Source of the DNA: Lentisphaera marina
Lineage (GTDB): Bacteria > Verrucomicrobiota > Lentisphaeria > Lentisphaerales > Lentisphaeraceae
NCBI RefSeq assembly: GCF_028745505.1
Contig: NZ_JAQZZL010000002.1
Coordinates: forward strand, 62,001-126,000
Direction of reading: 5' to 3'
Length of the DNA: 64,000 nt
The notes beneath the pieces are model-generated. The model was given only the letters and a program-made list of their open reading frames with translations, did not search any database and was not told where the DNA came from. Of the stretch, positions 16,795 through 25,046 are shown one piece after another. Within the stretch, counting starts at the first letter, position 1. Each line of letters opens with the position of its first letter. The translations under genes were made by a program, and so were the position numbers.

Positions 16795-19412
16795 TAATAC
16801 TGTTTCAGCAGGCTAGCTTTTTTAGTGTAGGAATAATAGATGAGCAATAGGCAGAGTATAATGATTAAGGCCCAAGTCTCGGGTTCGGGTACGCTTGGCA
16901 CGGATGCGGAATCAACGGGTTCAAGTCCGGCGGCATCATACTGAGCTTGGGTCTCCAGAACAACCGCACCAGAGAGGGGCGTGACCAATTGATAACGGGC
17001 GGCTTTTGCGGCCATGACATCATAATTTGATTGATCCGAGAAATAACATTGCAGGGCTTCGTCCGCTACCATGAGTCGACAGAGGTGAGAAGATGCCTGA
17101 TACTCATTTTTGTTGAAGGATTCGGCATCGACATACTCACGTTTGAAGTGAGGCCATTGAGTCGGATTGAGCATACGATCAAATAAATCGATGAGTTCAG
17201 TGCGATTGCTAGCAGCTAAATTTGAGTAATGAGGAGAGTTTTTTATTTCTTGCAAAACTTTGTTGGCACCCTCGCTAAATTGAAAGTTATAGATGGGGAC
17301 GAGACCGCGTCGTTTTTGGTATTGATTTAGCTTTTTACTGGTACTCAATTGGTAGGGTTGGGGACCGTGCAACCAAATAATGGAGTGATGCTGATCCGTG
17401 AGTTCTATGACTTGATCGAGGGCATAAAGATTGTCGCGTCCCCCTTCGAAATCAAAGTCGATAAATTGTTCAATACTTTTGATTTCTGTGAGCTCATCTT
17501 CGGCAAGGAAAATGCGAAAATTGGGATGCTTGAGAAGTTTTTTTAAGCTGGGGATCAGAGTGTCTTTTTCTTTACTCATACTTGATGAAGCATCGATGAG
17601 GACGAGGAATTTTTCTCTTGGGAAAGGGGAGTCATAATGGATTGTTGAGCGGATGATTTTACTCTCGTCGTGATGATCTAAGCCCCAAAATTGATCGATG
17701 TCACGTCGGGGTAACTCGGCGCGAAATAGCTGCGTCATTTGCGTATGACTGAGTTTTCCACGTAGAGAAAAATCTTGCTTTTGACTCTGCTCTAAACTCA
17801 AGTTTTTGATTGTGGGGCTAGAAATACTCTGCTTGGCTTCTAGCCAGATATCATGATTTAAGTTCTTAGCTAAATGAAAATTGGAAGCCAGGATTTGCGG
17901 AGGATAAAAGTATGCTTTCTTTTTGTCTTGACTCAAGGGCATGGGGCTAGTGATTCCCAGTCGAATTTTCATGCGCTCTTGAGGAAGCACGGGAAAGCAT
18001 TCCACAAAAATACGGTTTTTGGCACTCCAGGTCACGAGTACGGGATCGCGGTTTTGCCTGACAATATTTTTATAAGCACTAATGACTTTTGAATTTTTTG
18101 CAAAGGCCGCTTCGCGTTCTTCTCCATTGACCCAAAGTGTGAGCCGACTGAGCACGGCTTGATCTGGGAGTAGGATTTCCATGCGAGCTTCGCGATTTTG
18201 AAATTGGTGTTGATTTTCGAATTCCATGATCCATTCGCTATAAGCAATTGCGGGATCCGCATCGAGTTTACTATCGAATTGAGAACTGACGAGGAAGAGT
18301 ACATCTTGTTTTGCGCCAATTTCTTGGTCACCGATGTCGTTATCTCGACGCCAGCGACGGCTCATTTCACGACTATGACTTCGTCCCATTACAGAGATCT
18401 TTTTGATTTGATGGACCATTTCTCCCGTGACCTGGAAATAGAGTTTCTGGAGCACGATTTTTGGAATGTGATTATTGACGGGAAAATCGCCGACGGCCGC
18501 AGTGCCAGATCCAAAGCCACGTTGTGCTTTTTTGAGAATATGTTCACTTGAACCCCAACTTCGGATGAAGGAAGCTGCTTGGGCTTCTTCCTTAGGATTA
18601 GTCGCCTTGAGGTATTGGCTAATGCCATATTCGGTGATTGCCGTAGAGGTTTTACTGATGATTAGGAGCACAAGAAGAAGGGCAATGGCCTTGAGAAAAG
18701 CGCTGAGTTTGGAGGACTTGATTTGGTGCATTTGATAATAACGTTTTCGCAGGCGGTAAACTCCAGAGAAGCTAAAGAGTGGCGAAAGGCTCAAAAATCC
18801 CATGCCCATAAAAAGAATTGCCAAGGCACTCAATGGTGAGAGAGGGACAAAGTAGAGGCAATAATAAAATGAGGCTGCTAAAGCTGCATTTTGCAGAGTG
18901 ATAATTTTGGGATTATAAGCTTTTTTGCTTTTTAATTGAAGGTAAACAATGAGATTATTCAGCGGAGGAAGTGAACAAAGAATAACATGAAGGAAGTCGG
19001 GCAAGGGATCAAAAAAACTATCGCTAAAAGGGCGGTAAATTAGTTCAATAATAATGGCGGCGAGGGGTAAGAGCACGGTGAAGAAAATATAGTAACAAGT
19101 CTTGCCAGAAGTGAAGTCGCCGGGTCCTAATGAGGCCTTGGTTCTCTTTGCATCAGGTTTAGTTTTTTGCGGATCAGAATAAATCATTTTCCCCGATTTC
19201 ATGTCCAATGATAAAGCCATATCCTGACTAACTTTGGTGAGCGCAACTTCTAGGGCTTCGAGTGAGATCTCTTCACTAGAGGGCTCCAATAGAGCCTCAA
19301 TGATATTCCGTAAATCAGCTTGGCGGGCTTCATCGCGACAGAGTTCATGCGATGTAATAAATTCATGGAGGCGCCTTAAAGCCTCGGAACTAAATTTTAT
19401 GGGCTCTTTCAT
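16794..19412 (-). CDS. VIT/vWA-domain membrane protein with PEP-CTERM sorting signal
   Basis: 872 residues. A cytoplasmic N-terminal segment (~1-100) is followed by four or five predicted transmembrane helices (about 105-260). Next is a vault inter-alpha-trypsin (VIT)-like domain at roughly 375-510 (MEILLPDQAVLSRLTLWVNG, followed by RIFVECFPVLPQERMKI). A von Willebrand A-like domain begins at LVLIDASSSMS (MIDAS D-x-S-x-S) around 590-700. The C-terminus SVPEPETWALIIILCLLLI plus Lys residues is a PEP-CTERM signal: V-P-E-P, hydrophobic helix, basic tail. It is therefore the probable dedicated cargo of the neighbouring exosortase. It overlaps creD by ATGA. Its role is unknown; vWA/VIT proteins often mediate metal-dependent adhesion or complex assembly. 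Confidence 0.85.
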   Translation of the reverse strand: MKEPIKFSSEALRRLHEFITSHELCRDEARQADLRNIIEALLEPSSEEISLEALEVALTKVSQDMALSLDMKSGKMIYSDPQKTKPDAKRTKASLGPGDFTSGKTCYYIFFTVLLPLAAIIIELIYRPFSDSFFDPLPDFLHVILCSLPPLNNLIVYLQLKSKKAYNPKIITLQNAALAASFYYCLYFVPLSPLSALAILFMGMGFLSLSPLFSFSGVYRLRKRYYQMHQIKSSKLSAFLKAIALLLVLLIISKTSTAITEYGISQYLKATNPKEEAQAASFIRSWGSSEHILKKAQRGFGSGTAAVGDFPVNNHIPKIVLQKLYFQVTGEMVHQIKKISVMGRSHSREMSRRWRRDNDIGDQEIGAKQDVLFLVSSQFDSKLDADPAIAYSEWIMEFENQHQFQNREARMEILLPDQAVLSRLTLWVNGEEREAAFAKNSKVISAYKNIVRQNRDPVLVTWSAKNRIFVECFPVLPQERMKIRLGITSPMPLSQDKKKAYFYPPQILASNFHLAKNLNHDIWLEAKQSISSPTIKNLSLEQSQKQDFSLRGKLSHTQMTQLFRAELPRRDIDQFWGLDHHDESKIIRSTIHYDSPFPREKFLVLIDASSSMSKEKDTLIPSLKKLLKHPNFRIFLAEDELTEIKSIEQFIDFDFEGGRDNLYALDQVIELTDQHHSIIWLHGPQPYQLSTSKKLNQYQKRRGLVPIYNFQFSEGANKVLQEIKNSPHYSNLAASNRTELIDLFDRMLNPTQWPHFKREYVDAESFNKNEYQASSHLCRLMVADEALQCYFSDQSNYDVMAAKAARYQLVTPLSGAVVLETQAQYDAAGLEPVDSASVPSVPEPETWALIIILCLLLIYYSYTKKASLLKQY

Positions 19413-20722
19413 GCTTCAATCTCCGCTCTTTTGTATGACTTTAAATCTCTGGTGAAGTACATGACGACCGCAAGGGTGATGATTAAACCGATGCTTCCCA
19501 TGAGTAGGGCGTAGTCCTCGAGTTGAATGGTGCCATATAAGTAGGCATAAAGAGCTCCCGTTGTCAGGGCAATACTGAGGGAGTTTTTCCAGTTACTCAA
19601 TATGCTTAATGAGTAGAAACTGATCATCAGGGTCGAAGTGCACGAGGCAATTAAGTAAGCATACATGAAGCTGATGTGCTCGGAGATGGAGAGCAGGAGT
19701 ACGTAAAACATCAGTGAGGCAAAGCCAAAAAGAATGTACTGCAGAGGATGAATGACTTGCTGGCTCAGGCGCTCGCATATAAAGATGGCGGCAAAAGTGA
19801 AGCATAAAAATAGCAAGGTATACTTAACCAAGCGGTGAACTTGGCTGTAGCTACCATTGATTTGAATGAGTCTTACGGTACAATGTTCAGCACTCATACT
19901 TTGTTCATGATCACGCCAAGAACTGATGAAATTACGTTGTAAATCATGGATCTCCCAATGGGAATCAAATCCATGATCACTGATTTCATATGAGTCAGGT
20001 AAGTACTTGCCCTCAAAGCCAGGGTGAGGCCAAGATGATTGCAATTGCACGATTGTTTTCCGTCCATTAGGCGTGAAACTCAATTGCTGACTCCCATTAA
20101 ATTGTAAGTTGGTGTTCATATTCAAAAGGGCTTGTTGGGGATCCAAAGCAAGGGGAAAATGAAAGCCGTCTTTTAAGCCATTATTTACTGGGATGCTCGG
20201 ACGAGCATTAATTTGTTTGTCATCAAAATTGAGTGTGATGCTTCGGCTGAGTCCCTTGAGGTCACTGATCCCAAAACTGAGAATAGCTTTGTCGAAGAGG
20301 AGTTTTTGCGCAGGGCTGATCTCTTTGAGTGCTTGCAGATCATAAGTGAAGCTGTAGTCGACTTCACTCTTGTAAACGATGGTGCTGAAAATGGATTTTT
20401 TACGTTCTTCGGGATGAATCTGCCCCTGAATATCGAGTTCCTCGGGATTGAGATGTAGGTACTGAATGCCTTTCTCGGATTCAAAGGGAATGCTTAGGAT
20501 AGGGCCATTGATACTTTGAGACCCCCCCCATTTTTGGTGGATAGTATTGATAACTTCTTCACTGCGTTGTTCTCGTTCGGCAATGAGTTCTAAGATGAGG
20601 GATTTGGGGATATAGAGGAGCGAAATAATGATGGCGATTATCGCAATTTTGAGTATTAATGAATCCTTGAGAAAATTCAATAATTTGGGGAATTGATTTA
20701 GGTAGTTCGGTTCATCACTCAT
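19409..20722 (-). CDS. creD: CreD-like inner-membrane protein
   Basis: 437 residues. The N-terminal helix (LILKIAIIAIIISLLYIPKSLILELIAERE) and the REQRSEEVINTIHQKWGGSQ...GPILSIPF segment are characteristic of CreD. A long periplasmic domain (~60-290) follows, then five or six C-terminal transmembrane helices. CreD is an envelope-integrity protein of unclear biochemistry, and in E. coli it belongs to the CreBC regulon. Here it is the first gene of the operon and is translationally coupled (4-bp ATGA overlap) to the VIT/PEP-CTERM gene. That links CreD directly to an exosortase system and suggests CreD helps display or stabilise surface cargo. The link is inferred from gene order. Confidence 0.88.
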   Translation of the reverse strand: MSDEPNYLNQFPKLLNFLKDSLILKIAIIAIIISLLYIPKSLILELIAEREQRSEEVINTIHQKWGGSQSINGPILSIPFESEKGIQYLHLNPEELDIQGQIHPEERKKSIFSTIVYKSEVDYSFTYDLQALKEISPAQKLLFDKAILSFGISDLKGLSRSITLNFDDKQINARPSIPVNNGLKDGFHFPLALDPQQALLNMNTNLQFNGSQQLSFTPNGRKTIVQLQSSWPHPGFEGKYLPDSYEISDHGFDSHWEIHDLQRNFISSWRDHEQSMSAEHCTVRLIQINGSYSQVHRLVKYTLLFLCFTFAAIFICERLSQQVIHPLQYILFGFASLMFYVLLLSISEHISFMYAYLIASCTSTLMISFYSLSILSNWKNSLSIALTTGALYAYLYGTIQLEDYALLMGSIGLIITLAVVMYFTRDLKSYKRAEIEA

Positions 20723-20765
20723 GGCGTCCTCATTGCTTATTTTTAAAATCTTTTATATGATCTTC

Positions 20766-20840
20766 GAGAGGGACTCTGTCCCCTCGAGCTCCCCAGCAAG
20801 GAAATGCCTTTCCTTGACCAGGCGACTCAAGGCTTCGCCC
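20766..20840. repeat. Dispersed intergenic repeat, family 1 (copy A)
   Basis: The sequence has the pattern GAGGG..CTCTGTCCCCTCGAG, CTCCCC, AGCAAGG...CCTTGACCAGGC. It shares this order and wording with copies at 37905-37995 and 54941-55017. It contains self-complementary halves (AAGG/CCTT) and lies in the spacer upstream of creD and ychJ. Confidence 0.65.
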
Positions 20841-20994
20841 AACTTCAACATATCAATTACTAAAAGTGAGAAATGTGAACTTTATGTGAAAGCTAGATGA
20901 ACTTTGTGAATTCTTGAGGAAATCTCTTTAATCACTCGCGAAAAGTGGAGTTTCGTTTAGATTGCAATGAGTTAAGAATTTATGAGAGATTATT

Positions 20995-21375
20995 ATGTGC
21001 CCATGCGGAAGTGGTCAAATTTATGAGAGTTGCTGTTGGCTTTATCATCAGGGTGCCTACCCCGAATCGGCAGAACAATTAATGCGTTCGCGTTATTGCG
21101 CCTTTGTGAAACATAATGTGGATTACCTTTTGCGAACTCAGCATCAGAATTTATCGGGCCCCAATGATCGTCAGGAGATCTTGGACACTTTTCAAAACTG
21201 TCAGTGGTTGGAACTCAAAATTCTTTCAAAGAGCAAGGGAGAGAAGAGCGATACGGAAGGTGAAGTGGAGTTTCTTGCGACTTACGCAAATGAAGGCCAA
21301 ATCTTTGAACATCGTGAAAAATCACATTTCAAAAAAAATGGCCCTCAGTGGCTCTATCATTCGATAATTGCCTAA
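20995..21375 (+). CDS. YchJ-family SEC-C motif protein
   Basis: 126 residues. The protein opens with a SEC-C zinc-binding motif (CPCGSGQIYESCC, a C-x-C-x8-C-C arrangement). The YchJ/UPF0225 core then follows: AEQLMRSRYCAFVKHNVDYLLRTQH, QWLELKIL, EVEFLATYANEG, an NTF2-like domain. The biochemical role is unknown; the SEC-C motif resembles that of SecA, which binds SecB and ribosomes. Family members are often ~150 residues with a second Cys motif, which is missing here. Its final ~40 codons are repeated at 22158-22286 beyond a toxin-antitoxin cassette. The stop codon lies in a 7-bp hairpin (21370-21387) that lacks a T-run. Confidence 0.85.
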   Translation: MCPCGSGQIYESCCWLYHQGAYPESAEQLMRSRYCAFVKHNVDYLLRTQHQNLSGPNDRQEILDTFQNCQWLELKILSKSKGEKSDTEGEVEFLATYANEGQIFEHREKSHFKKNGPQWLYHSIIA

Positions 21376-21438
21376 GCGAGCTTAGGCTGATCTTCGCAAA
21401 GATTTTAAGATGAAGTGTTTGCAATTGCAGACAATTTG

Positions 21439-21460
21439 TGTTATTATTTATGTAATAACA
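21439..21460 (+). promoter_or_regulatory. Operator palindrome of the toxin-antitoxin operon
   Basis: TGTTATTA-TTTATG-TAATAACA is a perfect 8-bp inverted repeat with a 6-bp spacer, ending 14 bp before the antitoxin ATG and overlapping the likely promoter. AbrB/MazE-type antitoxins bind such sites to repress their own operon. Confidence 0.65.
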
Positions 21461-21474
21461 TAAGAGGTTTGTAA

Positions 21475-21702
21475 ATGACGACAAGTTTGAAATTAAGAAA
21501 AGTAGGAAATTCTACAGGTATGGTTTTTCCTAAAGAATTTTTGCAGCGCCTTCGAGTAGAAAATGGTGACGAACTCTTCTTGATTGAAACACAAAATGGA
21601 ATCGAGCTCAGTCCTTATGATCCAGATTTTGGACAAGAAATGGATTTGGCAGATCAAATTATGAAAAAGCGCCGCAACGTGCTTAAGAAGCTTGGTGAAT
21701 GA
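21475..21702 (+). CDS. AbrB/MazE-like antitoxin
   Basis: 75 residues. The SpoVT/AbrB swapped-hairpin domain spans residues ~4-48 (LKLRKVGNSTGMVFPKEFLQRL, then VENGDELFLIE). A charged C-terminal tail (QIMKKRRNVLKKLGE) would wrap the toxin. It is the upstream gene of a type II toxin-antitoxin pair, overlapping the toxin start by ATGA. AAGAGG serves as Shine-Dalgarno, and the perfect palindrome at 21439-21460 is the likely autoregulatory site. Confidence 0.85.
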   Translation: MTTSLKLRKVGNSTGMVFPKEFLQRLRVENGDELFLIETQNGIELSPYDPDFGQEMDLADQIMKKRRNVLKKLGE

Positions 21703-22088
21703 TTGAGCCAAAGTGGCTAAGTGAACGCTTAGTTATATACATTCATAAAGAACAATTACTTGAGCATGGTGGATTACCTGGAGTTCGCGATAAAGGGATG
21801 TTTCTTTCAGCCTTAAATAAGGCTAAAAACCTTTTCTTATACGAGGCCCCCACTATCCCGCAATTAGCTGCCGCTTATGCAATTGGCTTTTGTAAAAAGC
21901 ACCCATTTGTTGATGGCAATAAACGTGTCGCCTTAGTGCTCTGTGAATATTTTCTAGTGTCCAATAATTTTCACTTAAATGCTAGTGATGAAGATGTCTA
22001 TAAGGTTTTTATGGAGTTAGCATCCAGTAAGATTTCAGACGAAGTTTTTTCAGCATGGATTAGCCAGAATACTCAAGAAATCAACTGA
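21699..22088 (+). CDS. doc: Doc/Fic-family toxin
   Basis: 129 residues, the typical size of death-on-curing toxins. The Fic motif H-P-F-V-D-G-N-K-R (HPFVDGNKRVALVLCEYFL) is present. The Doc-type N-terminus (GLPGVRDKGMFLSALNKAKNLFLYEAPTIPQLAAAYAIGF) supports Doc rather than a generic Fic protein. Doc phosphorylates elongation factor Tu and stops translation; the adjacent AbrB-like protein should neutralise it. Pairing of a Doc toxin with an AbrB-type antitoxin (rather than Phd) is well known. The cassette lies between the intact ychJ gene and a second copy of its 3' end, suggesting insertion as a unit. Confidence 0.9.
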   Translation: MIEPKWLSERLVIYIHKEQLLEHGGLPGVRDKGMFLSALNKAKNLFLYEAPTIPQLAAAYAIGFCKKHPFVDGNKRVALVLCEYFLVSNNFHLNASDEDVYKVFMELASSKISDEVFSAWISQNTQEIN

Positions 22089-22157
22089 CTCCATGGCTAT
22101 GTGCCCTATGGGCAAGCGGAGGTGGGATAGCCGACACGTTTAATTAAGGTCGCCAAA

Positions 22158-22286
22158 AACGATTCAGTGGGCGAAGTGGAGTTTATTGCGACTTACGCAA
22201 ATGAAGGCCAAATCTTTGAACATCGTGAAAAATCACATTTCAAAAAAATTGGCCCTCAGTGGCTCTATCATTCGATAGTAAAATAA
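22158..22286 (+). pseudogene. Duplicated 3' end of the ychJ-like gene
   Basis: The plus strand encodes G-E-V-E-F-I-A-T-Y-A-N-E-G-Q-I-F-E-H-R-E and continues through K-S-H-F-K-K-I-G-P-Q-W-L-Y-H-S to a stop. It matches the intact gene at 21262-21367 base for base, with only a few differences, at a constant offset of 911 bp. There is no start codon. Similarity fades about 15-20 bp upstream of the palindrome copy at 22186-22200. Confidence 0.9.
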
Positions 22287-22289
22287 ATC

Positions 22290-22883
22290 TTATTTAGAAA
22301 GAGTATCTTCTTTTTTAGTTTCGGCTTTTTCCTCGCGACGTTCTTCTTGTCTCTCTAACCAACGCTCACGGCGTTCTTCTTTAGTGAGACGATCTCTGCC
22401 TTTCGTTTCTTTTATACCTGTTTGAGCATTTGCCATTTTCTCCTGCCCATTTGTGTTCTTGGCTTCTTGGTGGTCGGCTTTTTTATCGGCGTGATTCTCG
22501 TGATCGTGACCCGTTTTTTCGTTATGTTTCTCTAGGTGAAAACCCTTCTCATGATCATGACCAGTTTTTTCGTTGTGGTGGGCAATGCCATCGCCTTTTT
22601 CATGTTCGTGCCCAGTTTTTTCGGCGTGCTTAGTCGTTTTTTCAGCACTCTTGTCGGTGGATTTTTCCTTGGCGGCTTTATCCGTGGATTTCTCTTTGGT
22701 AGATTTTTCTTTACTTGCTTTCTCTTTTGTCGACTTTTCTTTGCTAGAAGATTTTTTTGATTTGGTGGTTTTCGAACTCGTCGTTTTTTTGCTGCTTCCG
22801 CCCTTTTTACCGCCGCCTTTTTTAGCTGCACTGAGGTGGAAAGTCATTCCGAAAATGATTAATAAAACTAGAATTTTTTTCAT
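22290..22883 (-). CDS. Exported Lys-rich, His-repeat protein
   Basis: 197 residues. A good signal peptide (ILVLLIIFGMTFHLSA) is followed by low-complexity sequence: K-G-G-G-K-K-G-G, then K-E-K-S-T repeats, then three or four copies of E-K-T-G-H-D/E-H-E-K-G. A charged R/E/K-rich end (KEERRERWLERQEERREE) closes the protein. The His-containing repeats suggest metal binding or a DNA/polyanion-binding role in the envelope, but no family is recognised. The repeats are in-frame and the reading frame is intact; a long frame on the opposite strand is a by-product of the low complexity. Confidence 0.7.
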   Translation of the reverse strand: MKKILVLLIIFGMTFHLSAAKKGGGKKGGSSKKTTSSKTTKSKKSSSKEKSTKEKASKEKSTKEKSTDKAAKEKSTDKSAEKTTKHAEKTGHEHEKGDGIAHHNEKTGHDHEKGFHLEKHNEKTGHDHENHADKKADHQEAKNTNGQEKMANAQTGIKETKGRDRLTKEERRERWLERQEERREEKAETKKEDTLSK

Positions 22884-23372
22884 TATTTACTCCGATGTTA
22901 ATTTAGAAAGCTTACAAACTAAATCGCAAGAAGAGAAGAGAAACTTTCACGAAAGATAAAAAAAGTATTTAAGTACTTAGTGCGTAGTGCAATAATTATT
23001 GCTCGCCAAGTCGCCAAGCAAGTTTTTTATCTGAGTTAGGAACTCCTGTGGATGCTTTCTTTCATCTTAGCTGCAAAAAGTACATGGAATGCGGAGTTTA
23101 CATCTGAGCTTTACGTAGAGGCTCTAGTTCAATAATATTTGGATCACTTCCTTTGCGTCTTCGCGAGAAAAATTATTTGCGGAATCAATTATAGCTTAAT
23201 GCTTTTCTGATATGTTTTTATCTCTTGGCAAGTCGCCAAGGAACTAAGTTTTTTATCTGAGTGGATCTGCAAGACTAGATCTACGGATTAATATTTTTTA
23301 TTTGCCTGTGTGGCAGTTCCTTGATGTGTTGAGCTCTCCATGTAGTATGAAGAAATAGAAAAGGACTTTTTT
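22884..23372. other. Intergenic region with a direct repeat
   Basis: 489 bp without a convincing gene. A degenerate direct repeat (AAGTCGCCAAG..A..AAGTTTTTTATCTGAGT) occurs at about 23016-23037 and 23229-23260. A broken form of the TTGCG palindrome is near 23150-23180. A GTG start with AAGGA for the next gene is at the right edge. Confidence 0.4.
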
Positions 23373-23831
23373 GTGAATCAGTTAGGTATTATCATTTTTA
23401 TGTTTTTTGTGGGCAGCCTCATTGCTCTGCAAGGCTCTGTTAACTCAGCTTTAGGCAAGTACTTGGATCATCCGCTGCATGCGGCGATTGTTTCCTTTAG
23501 CATTGGGATCATTGTTTTATTGATGGCGAGTGTTTTGCTAAAGGCGGGCTTACCGAATCCATCGAAAGTTTTTGCGGCCCCCAAAACGATTTTAATTGGT
23601 GGCGCCTTGGGAGCAGTTTTTGTAACTTCAGTGATTCTTTCAGTACCTAAAGTAGGCGTGGCCAATGTGGTGATGGCGGCCTTGTGTGGTCAGATTATTC
23701 TTTCGATTTTACTGGATCATTTCGGCGCTTTCGGAACTGAAGTACGGTCAATTGATTTAAAGAGAATTATTGGAGCGAGCCTAGTCATTATTGGTGTGGT
23801 TTTAGTTTCACTCCCTAAAAGCCCTAGTTAG
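23373..23831 (+). CDS. DMT-superfamily membrane protein (DUF606/YdcZ type)
   Basis: 152 residues with five hydrophobic helices: IIIFMFFVGSLIALQG, AIVSFSIGIIVLLMASVLL, ILIGGALGAVFVTSVILS, VANVVMAALCGQIILSILL and IIGASLVIIGVVLVSL. The N-x-x-L-G-K-Y plus H-P-L-H-A-A pattern and the length match the small DUF606 branch of the drug/metabolite transporter superfamily, which probably works as a dimer. The substrate is unknown. Translation starts at GTG, supported by AAGGA 8 bp upstream; no ATG fits. It appears monocistronic. Confidence 0.8.
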   Translation: MNQLGIIIFMFFVGSLIALQGSVNSALGKYLDHPLHAAIVSFSIGIIVLLMASVLLKAGLPNPSKVFAAPKTILIGGALGAVFVTSVILSVPKVGVANVVMAALCGQIILSILLDHFGAFGTEVRSIDLKRIIGASLVIIGVVLVSLPKSPS

Positions 23832-23875
23832 GTTAGGCATTAGTGGGGAGGGGGAATTTACATAGGACTTATGTA

Positions 23876-23915
23876 TCCTTGCCTCCGGCGGTCGGGGAGC
23901 CCCCGAAGCCAGACT
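23876..23915 (-). repeat. Dispersed intergenic repeat, family 2
   Basis: The minus strand reads AGTCTGGCTTCGGGGG, CTCCCCGACC, GCCGGAGGCAAGG. It matches the element at 54815-54852 (AGTCTGGCCCCGAGGG, CCTCGGCT, GCCGGAGGCAAG). It contains a compact GGGGGCTCCCC hairpin and lies just downstream of ribD, where it may also act as a terminator. Confidence 0.6.
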
Positions 23916-23930
23916 AAAACTTAATGAAAG

Positions 23931-24959
23931 TTATTTATACTTTGGCTTGGCGATGACGAGAATATCCTTGCCGCAAACTTTTGTTTTCACGGAGTCCAAA
24001 TCAATGGCTTCGTCAAGGGAAAGTGGATTGGGACCACTTACGGAACTACGGCTGGACTCACCGCCAAGAATTTTGGGAGCGATGAAGAATTGAACTTCGT
24101 CCACAATGCCAGCTGAAAGGGCGGAAGATGCGAGCCATCCACCGCCTTCTAGAAGTAGGGAAGTGATTTCTCGTGAGCCAATTTCTTCAAGGAAGGCATT
24201 CCATTCTTCTTCACTCTGTGCATGACAAAATTCGGCTTTGTTATCTTGGGAGAGGACTTTGTAATCGCCCTCGAGTTTATTCCGTGTCCAGATAAAAGGC
24301 AGTGGGTGTCGAGGGTTTTCTATTTCACGGACATTAAGAGAAGGATTATCTTGGCGAATGGTTTCGGCTCCCACCATGATGGCATCACATCCTTGACGTA
24401 GTTTTTGAACTTCAAAACGAGCTTCGGGACCAGTGATCCATTGGGATTGACCACTCTCGGTAGCAATTTTGCCATCGAGTGTTTGTGCCATTTTGAGAAT
24501 GACATAGGGCTTTTGTTCATCGATCCATTTAAAGAAGAAGCGATTAATTTCTAGGCATTCTTCTTCTAAGATGGGGCCTTCGATTTCTACGCCTGCTTGC
24601 AGGAGGTAATTAAATCCTCGTCCGGCGTGCTCTGGATTCGTATCGGTGCAGCCATAAACGACCTTCGAGATACCAGCTTCCATGATCCATTCGGTACAGG
24701 GTTCGGTACGGCCATAAGTGCAGCAGGGCTCCAAAGTGACGTAAATGGTGGAACCATAGAGCTCGTCTTCACGACCAGCTTCACGAGCTTTGGCAATGGC
24801 ATCTTTTTCAGCGTGATGAGTGCCAGCTTTTTTGTGCCAGCCATCGGCAATGACTTCACCATCTTTGACGATGACGGCCCCGACATGTGGGTTGGGAGAA
24901 GTATGGCCCCAAGCTTTTAGGGCATTATCAATTGCGAGTTGCATCCACTTTTCGTGCAT
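23931..24959 (-). CDS. ribD: Bifunctional riboflavin deaminase-reductase RibD
   Basis: 342 residues. The N-terminal cytidine-deaminase-like domain (~1-145) has zinc ligands in THHAEKDAI (H-A-E) and LEPCCTYGRTEPC (P-C-x8-C). It starts with the classic M...A.....G.TSPNPHVGAVIVKDG. The C-terminal reductase domain (~147-340) has PYVILKMAQTLDGKIA, SQWITG, DAIMVGAETIRQDNPSLNVR and LLLEGGGWLASS. It performs the deamination and NADPH-dependent reduction steps of riboflavin synthesis from the GTP-derived pyrimidine, in the cytoplasm. No other rib genes are adjacent. It is divergent from the cysteine desulfurase gene across an 87-bp spacer. Confidence 0.96.
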   Translation of the reverse strand: MHEKWMQLAIDNALKAWGHTSPNPHVGAVIVKDGEVIADGWHKKAGTHHAEKDAIAKAREAGREDELYGSTIYVTLEPCCTYGRTEPCTEWIMEAGISKVVYGCTDTNPEHAGRGFNYLLQAGVEIEGPILEEECLEINRFFFKWIDEQKPYVILKMAQTLDGKIATESGQSQWITGPEARFEVQKLRQGCDAIMVGAETIRQDNPSLNVREIENPRHPLPFIWTRNKLEGDYKVLSQDNKAEFCHAQSEEEWNAFLEEIGSREITSLLLEGGGWLASSALSAGIVDEVQFFIAPKILGGESSRSSVSGPNPLSLDEAIDLDSVKTKVCGKDILVIAKPKYK

Positions 24960-25046
24960 GGGAATTCCTTTGAGATATCAGTTTGGCCTTGCGTGGCAAT
25001 GAACTACGCATAAGTTAAGGGGATTTTAAAACTTAGAAAGTGGAAA

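Noticed and set aside
21370-21387. GCCTAAG-CGAG-CTTAGGC hairpin at the ychJ stop as an intrinsic terminator
   Set aside because: The stem includes the stop codon and is not followed by a T-run, so I mention it only in the gene entry.
22573-22959. 128-codon plus-strand frame rich in Phe, Leu and Ser opposite the Lys/His-rich gene
   Set aside because: Arises from translating the low-complexity repeats on the other strand; no start site support.
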